64,000 nucleotides of DNA from Paraflavitalea soli. Lineage in GTDB: Bacteria; Bacteroidota; Bacteroidia; Chitinophagales; Chitinophagaceae. The notes under the pieces were generated by a model that had not been told where the DNA came from, did not search any database, and worked only from the letters and a program-made list of their open reading frames with translations. Shown in pieces: positions 62,519 through 64,000 of the stretch. Within the stretch, counting starts at the first letter, position 1, and the number at the start of each line of letters is the position of its first letter. The position numbers and the translations under genes are program-made. The stretch spans positions 5,398,546-5,462,545 of the forward strand of contig NZ_CP032157.1 of the NCBI RefSeq assembly GCF_003555545.1. The letters are read 5' to 3'.

Positions 62519-63203
62519 ACCAGATCAGCTTACTGATCTTTTTGAGGGTGGTGTACACCAGGGTCATCAACACGGAAAAACAGATCACCATGGCCCAGGC
62601 TTCGCGGTAATGCCAGGGATGCCATACCAGCTGGGCGATGTCTGATACCAGCCCGAAAGGATTGGTGATCACATCCCAACTGTTGAACCGCAGGTAGCGG
62701 CCAATGTATACACCCAATGCATTGAGCACCATCACAGGATACAGGAAGGCCCAATCGGTTTTTCCCGGCAGGTACAAGGCTACGATCTTCTCCATTTGTC
62801 GTATGGAAAGGATGCCCAGCATCAACCCGTTCCAGGCAAAAGAAATGATGAGGGCAAGGTCGTACCACAAGGGAGCACCTGCATGACCACCCAAATGAAA
62901 CAGATCGGTAAGAATGTAAAAGGTATTGGGTACGATAAGCAGCCAAGCCAGGAACACCAGTGCAAACTTGCGTCCGTAGGCCGCCCAGGATGGTGTACGG
63001 GATAACCAGCTGGATATAAAATACGGTATATAAGCCAGGAACAAATTCCAGAGCAGGAAGAGATAACCCCGCTCACCGGTATAGAGTATCCTTACAAATA
63101 CCATGAGGGCGCCAAACAACATAGACAAGGACAGTATACGATCCACTTCACTGCGTAAGAAGATCTGGCGGTACTGCCACAGAGGCTTCATAATATTTTT
63201 CAT
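62517..63203 (-). CDS. DUF1361-family membrane protein
   Basis: 228 residues with about seven membrane helices and the family's polar motif around LLWNLFLAYIPYFISSWLSR and NTFYILTDLFHLG. The stop-start overlap with dgkA (ATGA at 63200-63203) shows co-translation. The role of DUF1361 is not known. The start may also be the ATG for MKPLWQYRQ, four codons later. Confidence 0.85.
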   Translation of the reverse strand: MKNIMKPLWQYRQIFLRSEVDRILSLSMLFGALMVFVRILYTGERGYLFLLWNLFLAYIPYFISSWLSRTPSWAAYGRKFALVFLAWLLIVPNTFYILTDLFHLGGHAGAPLWYDLALIISFAWNGLMLGILSIRQMEKIVALYLPGKTDWAFLYPVMVLNALGVYIGRYLRFNSWDVITNPFGLVSDIAQLVWHPWHYREAWAMVICFSVLMTLVYTTLKKISKLIW

Positions 63204-63574
63204 GCACTGATCAATTTAGGAATGAATACAATGCCGCCTATAATGGCGGCGGTAATAGCAGCAACCAATACGGCGCCGGCTGCCACGTCTTTGATAAGAC
63301 CAATCTCCGGCCGTTTTTCTGTTGAGATAAAATCCATGGTGCGTTCGATACAGGTATTGAACATTTCGGCCACCCACACAAAACCGACGGCAAACACCAG
63401 GGCCAGCAATTCTGTTTTGGTAAGTGGCACCACGCTGGCCAGGATGATGACCACTACGGTAGCCACGGCATGCACCCAGGCATTGTGGTCTCCCCGCAGG
63501 AAACGAACGATCCCCTGCCAGGCATATTGGAAACTTTTTAAGCGATCCCGAATGGAAAATGGTGCTGGTTTCAT
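63200..63574 (-). CDS. dgkA: Diacylglycerol kinase / undecaprenol kinase (DgkA)
   Basis: 124 residues from ATG 63574 (MKPAPFSIRDRLKSFQYAWQ); the frame extends upstream to 63913, but that part is not coding. Family motif VWVAEMFNTCIERTMDFIS with the catalytic Glu and ATP-binding Asp, between three membrane helices. It phosphorylates diacylglycerol or undecaprenol at the inner membrane. Coupled with the downstream DUF1361 gene. Confidence 0.92.
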   Translation of the reverse strand: MKPAPFSIRDRLKSFQYAWQGIVRFLRGDHNAWVHAVATVVVIILASVVPLTKTELLALVFAVGFVWVAEMFNTCIERTMDFISTEKRPEIGLIKDVAAGAVLVAAITAAIIGGIVFIPKLISA

Positions 63575-63642
63575 ATAAATAAGTTGTTGCTGTTTGTTAT
63601 AGCAGATCAAGTTAAGCGATTTTGTCAGGGTGACAGCTACAC

Positions 63643-63963
63643 TCAATGACTTTGAACATCCGTACCGGTCTTCGCTTTCCCAAATGCTTTCCGGTTCCAG
63701 TACAAGGCCAGGATCAATGCAGCAATTGTTGTTCCAGTCAGCAATCCGAGTGGGGATTGGGACAAGCCAAAATGACCTGTGGTGATCAATCCTATAGTGG
63801 CATATAATAAAGCCACCAATATGGCGAGGACACCTGCCAGCCAGGCCATCCTGCCAATTGTTGAATAAGGTAGCGCCATGATCAGTTCTGTCAGCAACCA
63901 CAGGAGTAACCAAAACGGAAGCCCTACAATAAAACCCATAACCAGTATGATTACCGAACTCAT
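63643..63963 (-). CDS. Small membrane protein, unassigned (possibly cut by the window edge)
   Basis: 107 residues from ATG 63963 (MSSVIILVMGFIVGLPFWLL). Three to four hydrophobic segments and a short polar tail. The reading frame stays open to the right window edge (upstream codons read AIELLSGNIWLA), so the true start may lie outside. No family recognised. About 70 bp before dgkA on the same strand. Confidence 0.6.
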   Translation of the reverse strand: MSSVIILVMGFIVGLPFWLLLWLLTELIMALPYSTIGRMAWLAGVLAILVALLYATIGLITTGHFGLSQSPLGLLTGTTIAALILALYWNRKAFGKAKTGTDVQSH

Positions 63964-64000
63964 AGCCAACCAGATATTTCCTGACAGCAGTTCAATAGCC

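Overview
The window is a stretch of Bacteroidota chromosome, most likely from the Chitinophagaceae. The evidence is three proteins ending in type IX secretion (T9SS) sorting domains, a TonB-dependent receptor with an N-terminal carboxypeptidase-regulatory-like domain, promoter boxes of the Bacteroidota TAnnTTTG type, several TTG starts, and LytTR-type and TetR regulators typical of the phylum. No rRNA, tRNA, CRISPR array, integrase or transposase was recognised. Genus placement is inference.

Layout. 1-4.3 kb: type I-like export operon (TolC, HlyD, ABC with a degenerate ATPase signature) opposite a TetR regulator. 4.3-12.3 kb: a light and carotenoid region. A minus-strand operon runs histidine kinase, LytTR regulator, crtI, crtB, and a gene fusing a carotene hydroxylase (CrtZ) to a TspO domain. 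Upstream lie a frameshifted two-domain fasciclin lipoprotein, the deleted remnant of a photolyase-like gene, a truncated folE, and an intact MerR/B12 regulator that keeps the CarH photoreceptor residues. A double palindrome that looks like its operator lies between the two remnants. 12.4-16.7 kb: three divergent paralogs of an unassigned Bacteroidota family, embedded in a dense patchwork of short tandem repeats (periods 7, 9 and 11 bp), ~34-bp repeats and hairpins. 17.6-23.9 kb: small secreted protein plus TolC/RND/adaptor efflux operon. 24-26.3 kb: SDR, AraC regulator and DUF4870 protein. 26.5-38.7 kb: surface and secretion genes (DUF11 protein, M14 carboxypeptidase, TonB receptor, T9SS protein) and a membrane-protein/winged-helix trio. 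39-43 kb: ABC-2 exporter, fatty-acid desaturase and LpxL-like acyltransferase. 43-46.4 kb: Tat-exported oxidoreductase, FGE-like protein and TIM-barrel isomerase. 46.5-58.7 kb: mostly housekeeping genes (LolA-like, pdxA, rsmA, acpP, fabF, rnc), plus a glucose/sorbosone dehydrogenase, a protoglobin with a Cys-cluster MarR, a flippase and an MBL hydrolase. 58.7-64 kb: large PD40/beta-barrel outer-membrane protein, DUF1361 protein, diacylglycerol kinase and a membrane protein cut by the window edge.

Two themes stand out. First, a light-response island in which the B12 photoreceptor and carotenoid genes are intact while the photolyase, folE and fasciclin genes are broken, with a hydroxylase-TspO fusion at the end of the operon. 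Second, a family of intergenic arrays of 7-bp units with unrelated unit sequences. Several of them start directly after the same nine bases (CGTGTATTC), and they sit against or across stop codons. A separate REP-like hairpin family acts as terminators at four places.
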